This document shows positions 10,301 through 18,149 of a stretch of 64,000 nt of DNA, piece by piece. The notes beneath the pieces are model-generated. The model did no database searches. It was not told the origin of the DNA and was given only the letters and a program-made list of their open reading frames with translations. The stretch lies in NCBI GenBank assembly GCA_963737145.1, contig CAVTRO010000003.1, positions 186,001 through 250,000 on the forward strand, written 5' to 3'. Both the position numbers and the translations under genes were made by a program. Position 1 is the stretch's first letter. Every line of letters starts with the position of its first letter. The stretch comes from AP-15 sp963737145. GTDB lineage: Bacteria; Pseudomonadota; Alphaproteobacteria; ATCC43930; CGMCC-115725.

Positions 10301-10396
10301 TCTTTGGGGGCAAGCGAGGGGTCGGAGTGTCAGTCTTCAACGACCGTCGGGAATGGGACAAGGGGTGCGAGACGCCTCCCGGACCGGCCCGATCGG

Positions 10397-11248
10397 ATGT
10401 CTGACCGCTTGCGGAAAGCGGTGCGACGAACCGCGTCGCACGAAGGGGGCGCGCTGGCACCGCTGCGCGTTGGGTGGCGCCACCGCGAACTAATTATGGC
10501 CGTGCTGCGGCGGGAGCTCGCGGACCGTTTCAGCGGGTCCGCGTTCGGCTGGGTATGGGCCGTCGCCGGGCCGTTGATTACGCTGGGAATCTATACGGTG
10601 ACCCTTACCAAGGCCATGCAGCTGCCGGTGGCCACAGCGCATGGCAACACGTCGAGCTACGCACTCTCGACCTTTGTCGGCCTCATCGTATTCGGCCTCT
10701 TCGCCGAGCTTTGCAGCCGCGCCCCGTTGCTGATGCACGAACACGCGTGGTTCCTCAAGACCTCGATCTTTCCGAGCGAGACGCTCGCTTGGACCGCGGT
10801 GCTACGAGCGCTGAGCTACGCCGGCATCAGTTTTCTCGTCCTCCTTGTCTTCGAGCTCGCCCTGAACGGGGTACCGCCGATCTCTATTCTGCTGCTGCCG
10901 TTCGTCGTGGCGCCGCTGGTCATGTTTCTGCTCGGCATGGTGTGGTTCCTCGCGGCGATCGGCGCCTTTACCCGTGACATGTCTTATCTGATGATCACTT
11001 TTGTCCCTTTGGCGATGTTTGCGACGCCGGTGTTCTATCGGGTCACCGACCTTCCCGAACCGTTGCGCGCGCTCGCCTACGCCAACCCGCTCGGCACGGC
11101 GATCGAGATGGTGCGTGCTGCGGTGCTCGGCGGGGTCTTGCCACCGACCTTCGCTTATTGTGGATTTCTCGTTGTGTCGCTCGCAGTGTGCCGTGGCGGG
11201 TATGCCGTATTCGAGCGCTACAAGGGCATCTTGATCGATGTCATCTGA
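10397..11248 (+). CDS. ABC-2 type polysaccharide/glycolipid export permease (Wzm/KpsM-like)
   Basis: This 283-residue permease has six predicted helices and the conserved cytosolic N-terminal segment WRHRELIMAVLRRELADRFSGSAFGWVWAV (interface helix, then helix 1), typical of Wzm, KpsM and TagG. The C-terminal block PLRALAYANPLGTAIEMVRAAVLGG is also characteristic. The open frame begins at 10250, but that start would overlap the divergent LptF-like gene. The ATG at 10397 gives the usual family length. Its stop overlaps the start of the ATPase gene by 11 bp, so the two are translationally coupled and form one exporter. The substrate is presumably a glycan or glycolipid made by the island. Confidence 0.9.
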   Translation: MSDRLRKAVRRTASHEGGALAPLRVGWRHRELIMAVLRRELADRFSGSAFGWVWAVAGPLITLGIYTVTLTKAMQLPVATAHGNTSSYALSTFVGLIVFGLFAELCSRAPLLMHEHAWFLKTSIFPSETLAWTAVLRALSYAGISFLVLLVFELALNGVPPISILLLPFVVAPLVMFLLGMVWFLAAIGAFTRDMSYLMITFVPLAMFATPVFYRVTDLPEPLRALAYANPLGTAIEMVRAAVLGGVLPPTFAYCGFLVVSLAVCRGGYAVFERYKGILIDVI

Positions 11249-12071
11249 CGCGGCGATCCGATGTCTCGGCCTGGGCAAGGCCTATCAGCTCTACGCCCGG
11301 CGGAGCGATCAAGTAAAACAAATATTGTTCGGCAGCTTCCATCGCTTTTATTTGGAATACTGGGTGCTGCGCGGCGTCGATTTAGAGATGCAGCGGGGCG
11401 AATCGGTTGGGATCATCGGGCGGAACGGCGCCGGCAAGACAACTTTGCTGCGGCTCCTGTGCGGTATTACCCAGCCCACCTGCGGAGAAATTAGCGTAGC
11501 AGGACGGATCGCCCCGATCCTGGCGCTTGGCGCCGCCTTCGATTGGGAGATGACGGGCCGGCAAAATGTGCTGATCAGTGGCGCGGTCCTTGGACTGCGC
11601 CGGTCGGAGATACTAAGGCGCGTACCATCGATCGCCGAGTTTGCCGCGATCGGCCCGTTTATCGATCAGCCGGTGCGGCTCTATTCCTCCGGCATGCGCT
11701 CGCGGTTGGCCTTCGCGATCTGCGTTCACGCCGAAGCCGACATCCTGATCGTCGATGAGGCGCTCGCCGTCGGCGACGCCGCTTTCCGGCGGAAAAGCCT
11801 CGCCTTTATGGAAGCGTTCCGGCGCCGCGGCACATTGATAGTGGTTACCCACGATATGGAGCAGATTAGGGCCTTGTGTGACCGGGCCGTCTGGGTGGAT
11901 GGCGGCGGCATCCGCGCGAGCGGCGGAGCGGCAGAGGTGATCCAACTCTATGAAGATGCTACCGAAACCGAGGAGGAAGACGGCCTGCGCCTTCGCTTGG
12001 ACGCCGAAGCCCGCGCTCTACTATCTCAGGCCCCCGCGCATCGACGGCACGCGAAATGGCGCAGCGGGTAG
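11238..12071 (+). CDS. ABC exporter ATPase (Wzt/KpsT/TagH-like)
   Basis: The 277-residue ATPase of the polysaccharide-export class has Walker A IIGRNGAGKTTLL, signature YSSGMRSRLAFAI and Walker B ADILIVDEALAVGD. The GRIAPILALGAAFDWEMTGRQN segment is diagnostic of the Wzt/TagH group. After the nucleotide domain only about 40 acidic residues remain (ETEEEDGLRLRLDAEARALL). The large carbohydrate-binding C-terminal domain of O9a-type Wzt is therefore absent. This suggests recognition of a lipid-linked substrate by the permease rather than of a capped O-chain terminus. It is coupled to the permease by an 11 bp overlap. Confidence 0.9.
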   Translation: MSSDAAIRCLGLGKAYQLYARRSDQVKQILFGSFHRFYLEYWVLRGVDLEMQRGESVGIIGRNGAGKTTLLRLLCGITQPTCGEISVAGRIAPILALGAAFDWEMTGRQNVLISGAVLGLRRSEILRRVPSIAEFAAIGPFIDQPVRLYSSGMRSRLAFAICVHAEADILIVDEALAVGDAAFRRKSLAFMEAFRRRGTLIVVTHDMEQIRALCDRAVWVDGGGIRASGGAAEVIQLYEDATETEEEDGLRLRLDAEARALLSQAPAHRRHAKWRSG

Positions 12072-12109
12072 CTGCATCTATTCCAGGCACTGCGGATCGT
12101 TATGATTAG

Positions 12110-13555
12110 CTATCGTCGGAGATCTCGGCTTTCGACCGCAGCCAGGTAGGGGGCCGCGTCCCAGAACCTGGATTTCGGAAGGCTTTCCGGAGCGTCGAGC
12201 TGGAGCGGTTTCCACCTCTCGGAAGGCGACGAATCGATCAGAGTATGAACGCGGCCTTGAGGAGCGAGCAGCAGCGACAGAGCCTGAATTTCAGAATACC
12301 AAGTCATCTCTGTCCAGAGAAGAGGATTGCGCGGGGCCGTGATTTCGAGCGCTGTTTGCCACGGAACCCGCCCTTCCCGTCGCTCGATGATCCGCGTTAC
12401 GGTACCGAGCGTATTGGCCCACTGCCGCGTCATCATGATTTGGGCAACACTCTGGGTAAGCAGCAATCCGGACAAGACCACGAGGGCAGGCTTTGAAAGT
12501 AGGAATTCTGGCTTCGCTCCGCTTCTCCAACCGGACCACAACCCAAACGAAAGCAAGGTTGTGCCGAGCACCGGCCACCCGCGTCCACTGAATTGAGCGA
12601 CGGGAGTGATAGTCCATTCCGGTATAAACAGCAATAACGCAGCAACCAGAACGAAAAAGCTGACAGAGCTCAACACAATAGGCTGAATTAATTCGCCTTT
12701 GTCTTGTGCGCGCATGATCCAGAAAAGGCTGATGCAGGCGACGATCGTGACGACCGCGGTGAGGTTTACTCCTTGTAGCTCGACAAACGCGGTAGCGAAA
12801 ATGCCAATCAAGAAGTCTCCAACATTTGCTGGATCACGGGGATGCAGGATGACCGAAACCAGGTAGCAAGCCGACCATATTGCGGCCGCGGAAATCGCGA
12901 ACTGCTTCAACCGCTCTACCGCCGAGCCACGGCGCATGCGCGTGAGGGCAATGGCGGCAATCCCGACAAAGAATATAGCTGCAGATTCGTGAGTTACTGC
13001 TCCCAACGCGGTTAGAGAAATGGCGAGAATCACTCCCCAGCTACTGTTGGCCCTGAATAGTACCAGGAAAAAAATCATCCACAGCAAACAGGACGCGATC
13101 ATGCCCTCACCGATGGCGGCGAGGCTGGTCATCGGAATTAGGGCCACCAGGTTGATCAGAGGACCGATGATCCATTCCTTTTCTTCGCGCGGGAGAAGCA
13201 ACCAGCAGCTGCCGGTCAGGATAATGGGCCAACCCAAGGCACCCAAAGTGAACAGCCGCGCAAGGGTCGGCAAGTCCGTGACGCCAGATCGTATGCCGAT
13301 GATAAGAAACGACTGCTGGAGGACTTGAGCCAGCTTTCGGGCGGGCTCCAGGAGGTAAAAGTCTTCAGAAGCCAGGATATGCACGGTGTAGTTGGAGCCG
13401 TCTGCGAACATGCCCCGCATTTCGGATGCCGAATACAGCATTGTTGCCGTTGAAAGTATAATTGCTGAGAGAAATACGTTTCGGATAGTTAGGATGCTGA
13501 ATGTGTTTGGCAGAGCAAACTGTTTAGTAAGAGCGATTTGGAGGTTTGGCACCAA
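12110..13555 (-). CDS. Polytopic membrane protein of unknown function, possible GT-C-like
   Basis: The 481-residue protein has about ten hydrophobic segments, for example NVFLSAIILSTATMLYSAS, IILTGSCWLLLP, ASCLLWMIFFLVLF and SSVSFFVLVAALLLFIPEW. A long soluble C-terminal tail follows, from about residue 375. The first periplasmic loop contains EMRGMFADGSNY. Multi-helix proteins with a first-loop acidic motif include GT-C glycosyltransferases that use polyprenyl-phosphate sugars, but I cannot identify a diagnostic motif. Base composition is more AT-rich than its neighbours, with more Ile and Thr, a possible sign of separate origin. It is convergent with the exporter and sits within the lipid island. 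Function unassigned. Confidence 0.7.
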   Translation of the reverse strand: MVPNLQIALTKQFALPNTFSILTIRNVFLSAIILSTATMLYSASEMRGMFADGSNYTVHILASEDFYLLEPARKLAQVLQQSFLIIGIRSGVTDLPTLARLFTLGALGWPIILTGSCWLLLPREEKEWIIGPLINLVALIPMTSLAAIGEGMIASCLLWMIFFLVLFRANSSWGVILAISLTALGAVTHESAAIFFVGIAAIALTRMRRGSAVERLKQFAISAAAIWSACYLVSVILHPRDPANVGDFLIGIFATAFVELQGVNLTAVVTIVACISLFWIMRAQDKGELIQPIVLSSVSFFVLVAALLLFIPEWTITPVAQFSGRGWPVLGTTLLSFGLWSGWRSGAKPEFLLSKPALVVLSGLLLTQSVAQIMMTRQWANTLGTVTRIIERREGRVPWQTALEITAPRNPLLWTEMTWYSEIQALSLLLAPQGRVHTLIDSSPSERWKPLQLDAPESLPKSRFWDAAPYLAAVESRDLRR

Positions 13556-13720
13556 TCCTCTCCTGTGGTGCTTTTAGTAAGAGCTCGTTTGGATGATCGG
13601 CGACTTCTAACACACCGGCGAACGCAGCGCGGCCAGCATTGTCAAATCAAGTTGTCCGAGGCCGGAGAATCTGGAGCAGCGCCGGGCTCATCCCGCGAAT
13701 CGCGGTTCGCCATCAAGCGC

Positions 13721-14524
13721 ATGTTCTGCGGTATATATACCGGGGTGAGGAATCCCCGATCCATTCTCATCACCGGTGCGAGCAGCGGTATCGGCGCCGC
13801 GCTGGCCCGGGCCTACGCCGCGCCACGAACCCATTTAGCGCTTTGCGGTCGAGATGCTGCCCGGCTCGCCGCCGTCGCTAATCTGTGCCGCGAGCGCGGC
13901 GCCGAGGTTATCGAGGCTTGCCTGGATGTTACGGAGGCGGCGGCCCTCGCCGCCTGGATCGACGACGCCGACCGCGCCTCGCCGCTCGAGCTGGTGATTG
14001 CGAATGCCGGGGTTCAGGGCGGGCTGTGGAGGGACGGCGCCGGCGAAACGCTTGACGAGCTGCACCGCGTGATGGACGTCAATTTCGGCGGCGTTTCGAA
14101 CACGCTCCATCCGGTCGTTCCGGCAATGCGTCGACGCCGGCGCGGCCAGGTTGCGCTGATCTCATCGTTGGCGGCTCTGCGTGGAATACCCTTCTCGCCC
14201 GGCTATTGCGCGAGCAAGGCGGCAGTAAGGATCTACGGCGAGGCGCTGAGGAGCTGGCTGGCGCCGGAGGGGATCGAGGTCTCGGTCGTTTTGCCGGGTT
14301 TTGTCGAAACGCGCTTGTCGCGGACGGTTAGCGGGCCCAAGCCGCTAATGCTGCTGCCCGAGCGTGCCGCGAATATAATTCGGCGCGGCCTGGCGAGAGG
14401 ACGTCGCCAGATTGCCTTTCCCTATCCCCTCTACCTCGGCACGCAGCTGATGCGAGCCCTTCCGGCAGCATTGGTCGACCCTATCCTGCGCCGCGTTGCC
14501 GTCGATATTGGTCCCTATGCTTGA
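13721..14524 (+). CDS. Short-chain dehydrogenase/reductase (SDR)
   Basis: This 267-residue classical SDR has the NAD(P)-binding motif ILITGASSGIGAALA near the N-terminus and the NAG-type motif VIANAGVQG. The catalytic Ser is in ALISSLAALRG, and the YxxxK pair is in GYCASKAAVRIYGEAL. Proteins of this group include 3-ketosphinganine reductase-like and YqjQ/DltE-type enzymes, with a C-terminal hydrophobic extension (PYPLYLGTQLMRALPAALVDPILR) suggesting membrane association. I took the ATG at 13721; a GTG at 13745 also gives a complete fold. In this island the plausible role is reduction of a 3-keto intermediate made by the alpha-oxoamine synthase, which is inference. Confidence 0.86.
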   Translation: MFCGIYTGVRNPRSILITGASSGIGAALARAYAAPRTHLALCGRDAARLAAVANLCRERGAEVIEACLDVTEAAALAAWIDDADRASPLELVIANAGVQGGLWRDGAGETLDELHRVMDVNFGGVSNTLHPVVPAMRRRRRGQVALISSLAALRGIPFSPGYCASKAAVRIYGEALRSWLAPEGIEVSVVLPGFVETRLSRTVSGPKPLMLLPERAANIIRRGLARGRRQIAFPYPLYLGTQLMRALPAALVDPILRRVAVDIGPYA

Positions 14525-14542
14525 GCAGTTCACTCTGCCAAG

Positions 14543-15646
14543 TCATGCTCCGCGGGATCGCCGCCAGCTGCGCAGAGCACATTGCACCGCGTCGCCCGGT
14601 CTGCTCATCTTGCGCCAGGAAAAATACCGCCGACGCCGGTCACTGAATATCCGCGGATCCCTGAGGGGGAGCAGAGCGATTTGGATCGCGATGCGACGAG
14701 CCCCGTATAGGCCGTCGAGCACCACATTCCAGACCGGACCCATCGATGACAACCGAGAGACGAAATAGCCGAGTTTGCACTGCTCTGCCCCCGCGAGCCA
14801 GGCAAACCGCGCGAGCCGGTGGGGCGGCCATGACTGCGCTCTCGCCAAGGGATTGAATGATGAATCCTTGGGCACCGGGCGCCAATGGACCCCCTCTCCG
14901 TCCGTCCGGCCAAAGCTCGATGAACCGAGGACTGGGATTTCGTCGACCCGGTTGAACGGGTAAAGCGCCGGGTCGAGCCCAAGGAAGGCTATAGCCTGCG
15001 CAAGCTCATGAGCCGGATCGGCTGCCAGATCTTCAAACCGGATCAGCTGGCAGCGCGGGCCGTCACCACTCGCAAGAAGGGACAAAACACGGCGGACGGA
15101 TTGGCGCCAGGCCAGCATGGCCTCTTCATACGGCCAGCCGAAGCTCCGGCGCCCCGATTCGACCGTCGCCGGCCCGTCCCGCACCAGGACCAGCACCCGC
15201 GCAGTCGGAAACAAGGTGGCGGCGGTTGCGATCCCTTCAGTTGTGGGCGAGCGGAGGATCAGACGGAAGTCGCCAGCCGGCCGCTCCTCTTCCGGCCCAG
15301 GGTCGGCGAAGCGCAGTAGCGCCGTGCCGATATGCGCCGCCAAGCGGGATGGTCCGCCCAAGCGCTCGAGCCACCATTCGTCCCAGCTTTCGGCAACCGA
15401 TCGGCAAAAATTCAGCAATGTCTCACTGTTGGCGAGGAAGAAATCCTCCGGGACCTTGGACTTCCGACAGTGCGGATGCAGCAAAAGCAAGTTTTCCAGG
15501 TAATTCGATCCGCTTCGGGGACACGCGGACAACAGTATTATCGGATTGTGCCGCTGAGAGTTGTTATGCTCCGGGAAACGATCTTCAGGCCACTCGCGAT
15601 CATGAACATTCGCGGCAGCGGGCGGGTGCAGCCCTGCTGACATTTG
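14543..15646 (-). CDS. PAPS-dependent sulfotransferase family protein
   Basis: The 367-residue protein carries the 5'-phosphosulfate loop LSACPRSGSNYLENLL near residues 36-51 and the 3'-phosphate motif ARVLVLVRDGPATVESGRRS, the two PAPS-binding signatures of sulfotransferases. A later RFEDLAADP block is also typical. I chose the ATG at 15646 because it follows TTTGAGGAGCAA, a strong ribosome site. The longer frame from 15715 would overlap the desaturase stop. It lies 22 bp after the desaturase gene, so the two form a small operon. Sulfation of a hydroxyl or sugar on the island's lipid is the likely job. The acceptor is unknown, and some family members have other roles. Confidence 0.83.
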   Translation of the reverse strand, partial: QMSAGLHPPAAANVHDREWPEDRFPEHNNSQRHNPIILLSACPRSGSNYLENLLLLHPHCRKSKVPEDFFLANSETLLNFCRSVAESWDEWWLERLGGPSRLAAHIGTALLRFADPGPEEERPAGDFRLILRSPTTEGIATAATLFPTARVLVLVRDGPATVESGRRSFGWPYEEAMLAWRQSVRRVLSLLASGDGPRCQLIRFEDLAADPAHELAQAIAFLGLDPALYPFNRVDEIPVLGSSSFGRTDGEGVHWRPVPKDSSFNPLARAQSWPPHRLARFAWLAGAEQCKLGYFVSRLSSMGPVWNVVLDGLYGARRIAIQIALLPLRDPRIFSDRRRRYFSWRKMSRPGDAVQCALRSWRRSRGA

Positions 15647-15668
15647 CTCCTCAAATCGCCTGCGACCT

Positions 15669-16748
15669 CTAGCCAGCGCTTCGCCAGAGTTCGTTAAGGC
15701 TGGCAGCCAACCCATACCCGGCCGCTCGGTGATACGGCGAGCCCTGCGGCAACATCCCCATCACCCGATCATGCGCCGCAGCCAGATTATGGTACGGGAT
15801 GCCGGGAAACAGATGATGCAAGGCGTGAAACCGCAGCCCGACCGGCGCCCACAGCGGTATCAGCCAGGAGCGCCGCGGATAGTTCAACGAATTGAGCAAT
15901 TGCTGGGTTGCCGTCATCGGATCACCAGCCGAGCGATAGCGATGTGCCGCCAATGTGCGCAAGCTGTTCAGGAACAGGCCGGCTGCGCTGATCAGATACA
16001 GTCGCGCCAACAGATCGGTGTTTATCAGGCCTGTAACGAGCGCAGCAGCGATTACGAGGAGATAGGTGAAGACGCCGGCCTCCTGGACACGCCAGCCGCG
16101 AGCCTCCTGCTGCGCTGGTGGGCCACGACGGTAACGCGGATCGACAACCAGCGAGGAGGCGTTGACTGCGACCCATTCCCGAATCCGTGGGTTGAACCAT
16201 GAAAGCGGGCCGAGTATCCCGAATCTCAGCGCTCCGGCCGGCAAACCGAGAAAGCTGGAGGAGGCAAACATCACGATCCTGATGCGGTTGCCGGGCCACC
16301 CCCAGGGCCTGTATTCCCCGTCCTTCGCTGTGCCGTAGGCGCGACGCGCGTGGTGGTCGCGGTGCGACCCATAAAGAAAGCTGGGTACCAGCAGTGGGAT
16401 GCCGCAGAGCAGGTTCCACGCGATGCGGAACCCCGGGACGCGGCCCGGGGAGAGGTGCGCGAGTTCGTGGATGAACACGACCGCCCTATACAGCGAGAGG
16501 ACTGCGATCACGGCAACGACAAGCTCGAAGGGGTTGTTCAACGGCAGGACCGCGCTAACCGCAAACCCGGCGTAGAAGCAGGTGATCGAGGCGAGGAAAT
16601 CGATCCAGTAGAGAGCGGGTCTCGGAACCAACAAGTCGTCAAGCGTGCGCCGCAGATCCCTGATCGGCAGTTCCTCCTTGATGGCTTCGGGCTGACCTGA
16701 ACATGCATCCAATGTGCCGCGAGCTTTGGGGGGGTTAGAACCCGTCAC
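15669..16748 (-). CDS. Membrane fatty acid desaturase / hydroxylase family
   Basis: The 359-residue di-iron membrane enzyme has the three histidine boxes of acyl-lipid desaturases: HELAH (about residue 94), HRDHHARR (about 128) and HALHHLFPGIPYHN (about 309). Four or more helices lie between them (WIDFLASITCFYAGFAVSA, FELVVAVIAVLSLYRAVVF and others). The family inserts double bonds, or hydroxyl groups, into acyl chains of membrane lipids, including sphingolipid Delta4-desaturases. Its position 22 bp upstream of the sulfotransferase and beside the acyltransferase candidate supports a tailoring role on the island's lipid. Regiochemistry cannot be told from sequence. Confidence 0.88.
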   Translation of the reverse strand: MTGSNPPKARGTLDACSGQPEAIKEELPIRDLRRTLDDLLVPRPALYWIDFLASITCFYAGFAVSAVLPLNNPFELVVAVIAVLSLYRAVVFIHELAHLSPGRVPGFRIAWNLLCGIPLLVPSFLYGSHRDHHARRAYGTAKDGEYRPWGWPGNRIRIVMFASSSFLGLPAGALRFGILGPLSWFNPRIREWVAVNASSLVVDPRYRRGPPAQQEARGWRVQEAGVFTYLLVIAAALVTGLINTDLLARLYLISAAGLFLNSLRTLAAHRYRSAGDPMTATQQLLNSLNYPRRSWLIPLWAPVGLRFHALHHLFPGIPYHNLAAAHDRVMGMLPQGSPYHRAAGYGLAASLNELWRSAG

Positions 16749-16900
16749 TGAGTAGTGTAACCGAATCGAACTCTCCTCATTGGCGGGCTAAGACGAGCGG
16801 GGCACAAACGACTTCTTGGAATGTGGCTTTTCCTATACGGTCCGACCTCGAATAGGCTGCTGTCAGGCAGCGGACTTAAATCAGGCTGCTTTTCGCTCAG

Positions 16901-18127
16901 ATGCTGATGAATAGCGCGCGCACGCTCGACGCACCAGATAGCGCTTATGCTGGACACGCGCCCGAGCGGACCCCGGCGAGAATTAGCCCTATCGAGGTGA
17001 CCGCGCTGCGCGGCTGGCGCGACCGGAATCGCTTTGTCGACTTGCCCTACCGCCTCCATCGCAATAATCCGAACTGGGCCCCGCCGCTGCGTCGCGACGT
17101 GCATCGGTTGCTCGACCGTCGCCGGAACCCGTTCTTCGATCACGGCGAGGCCTGTTTCTGGCTGGCGTGGCGCGACGGCGTGCCCGTCGGGCGCATCAGC
17201 GCGCAGATCAACCAGCTTCATCTCGAAACTCATCACGACGAGACCGGTAATTTTGGCTTGCTCGAGGCGATAGACGACCAGGCCGTTTTTGCTGCGCTGC
17301 AGCGCACCGCCGAAAATTGGCTGCGGGAGCGCGGCATGCGTCGGATCCTCGGCCCATACAGCTTGTCGATGAACGACGACATCGGCGTTCTGGTTTCCGG
17401 TTTCGGGACCCCGGCCATGGTCGGCATGCCGTACACACCCCCCTATTATGCCCAACGCCTCGTCGCGGAAGGGTACGTCAAGGCCAAGGACCTGCACGCA
17501 TTGCGGGTCACGCTTGCCGATATCGTAACGAGGCACCTCGACCAGCTCGAACGCGTCACCGCGCGGCTTCGTGCGGAAGGACGGATCGCCGTGCGCCCTC
17601 TCGAGCCCGCCCGCTTCGCCGAAGAAATGCGGCTGGCTCTCGATATCTATAACGAGGCCTGGACCCAGAATTGGGGGTTCCTGCCGGTGACCGAACGCGA
17701 AGCCAAACAGATTATCGATCAGCTGGCGCCTGTCCTTCCGCCGCGGAGCGTGGTTTTCGCGCTTGCCGATGGTGAGCCGGCAGCGATGCTGGTCGCCCTC
17801 CCCAACCTTAACGAGATCCTCGCCGATCTGGACGGCAGACTGTTTCCGATCAACTGGCTTAAACTGTTGTGGCGGTTGCGCTTTCGCAACCCAAGAACGG
17901 CGCGCGTAATGCTGACCGGGGTGCGGCAACGGTATCGCAGATCGGCATTGAGCATGGCGCTCGTCACATTGATGCTGGCGGAGATCCTGGACGCCGCGCG
18001 CCAGGCAAATATCGAGATGGTCGAGTTCTCATGGATCCTCGAGGATAACAAACCCTCGCTCGAAGGCTGCCACGCCATTGGCGCGCAGCTCGATAAGCTC
18101 TATCGCATCTACACCAAGGCTCTGTAA
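16901..18127 (+). CDS. GNAT-fold N-acyltransferase candidate (possible bacterial ceramide synthase-like)
   Basis: The 408-residue protein has the layout of a large GNAT-like family of alphaproteobacteria. An N-terminal block reads FVDLPYRLHRNNPNWAPPL, then NPFFDHGEACFWLA and VGRISAQINQLH. Next comes ILGPYSLSMNDDIGVLVSGF, then a second half with IYNEAWTQNWGFLPVTEREA and EFSWILEDNKPS. From memory, the bacterial ceramide synthase described in Caulobacter belongs to this kind of GNAT-related protein; I could not align them here. Next to an alpha-oxoamine synthase, N-acylation of a sphingoid-like amine is a reasonable inference. It faces the desaturase across a divergent gap of about 150 bp. The start may be the second ATG, two codons in. 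Confidence 0.72.
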   Translation: MLMNSARTLDAPDSAYAGHAPERTPARISPIEVTALRGWRDRNRFVDLPYRLHRNNPNWAPPLRRDVHRLLDRRRNPFFDHGEACFWLAWRDGVPVGRISAQINQLHLETHHDETGNFGLLEAIDDQAVFAALQRTAENWLRERGMRRILGPYSLSMNDDIGVLVSGFGTPAMVGMPYTPPYYAQRLVAEGYVKAKDLHALRVTLADIVTRHLDQLERVTARLRAEGRIAVRPLEPARFAEEMRLALDIYNEAWTQNWGFLPVTEREAKQIIDQLAPVLPPRSVVFALADGEPAAMLVALPNLNEILADLDGRLFPINWLKLLWRLRFRNPRTARVMLTGVRQRYRRSALSMALVTLMLAEILDAARQANIEMVEFSWILEDNKPSLEGCHAIGAQLDKLYRIYTKAL

Positions 18128-18149
18128 GGACGCCACCTCGCGTCGCGAC

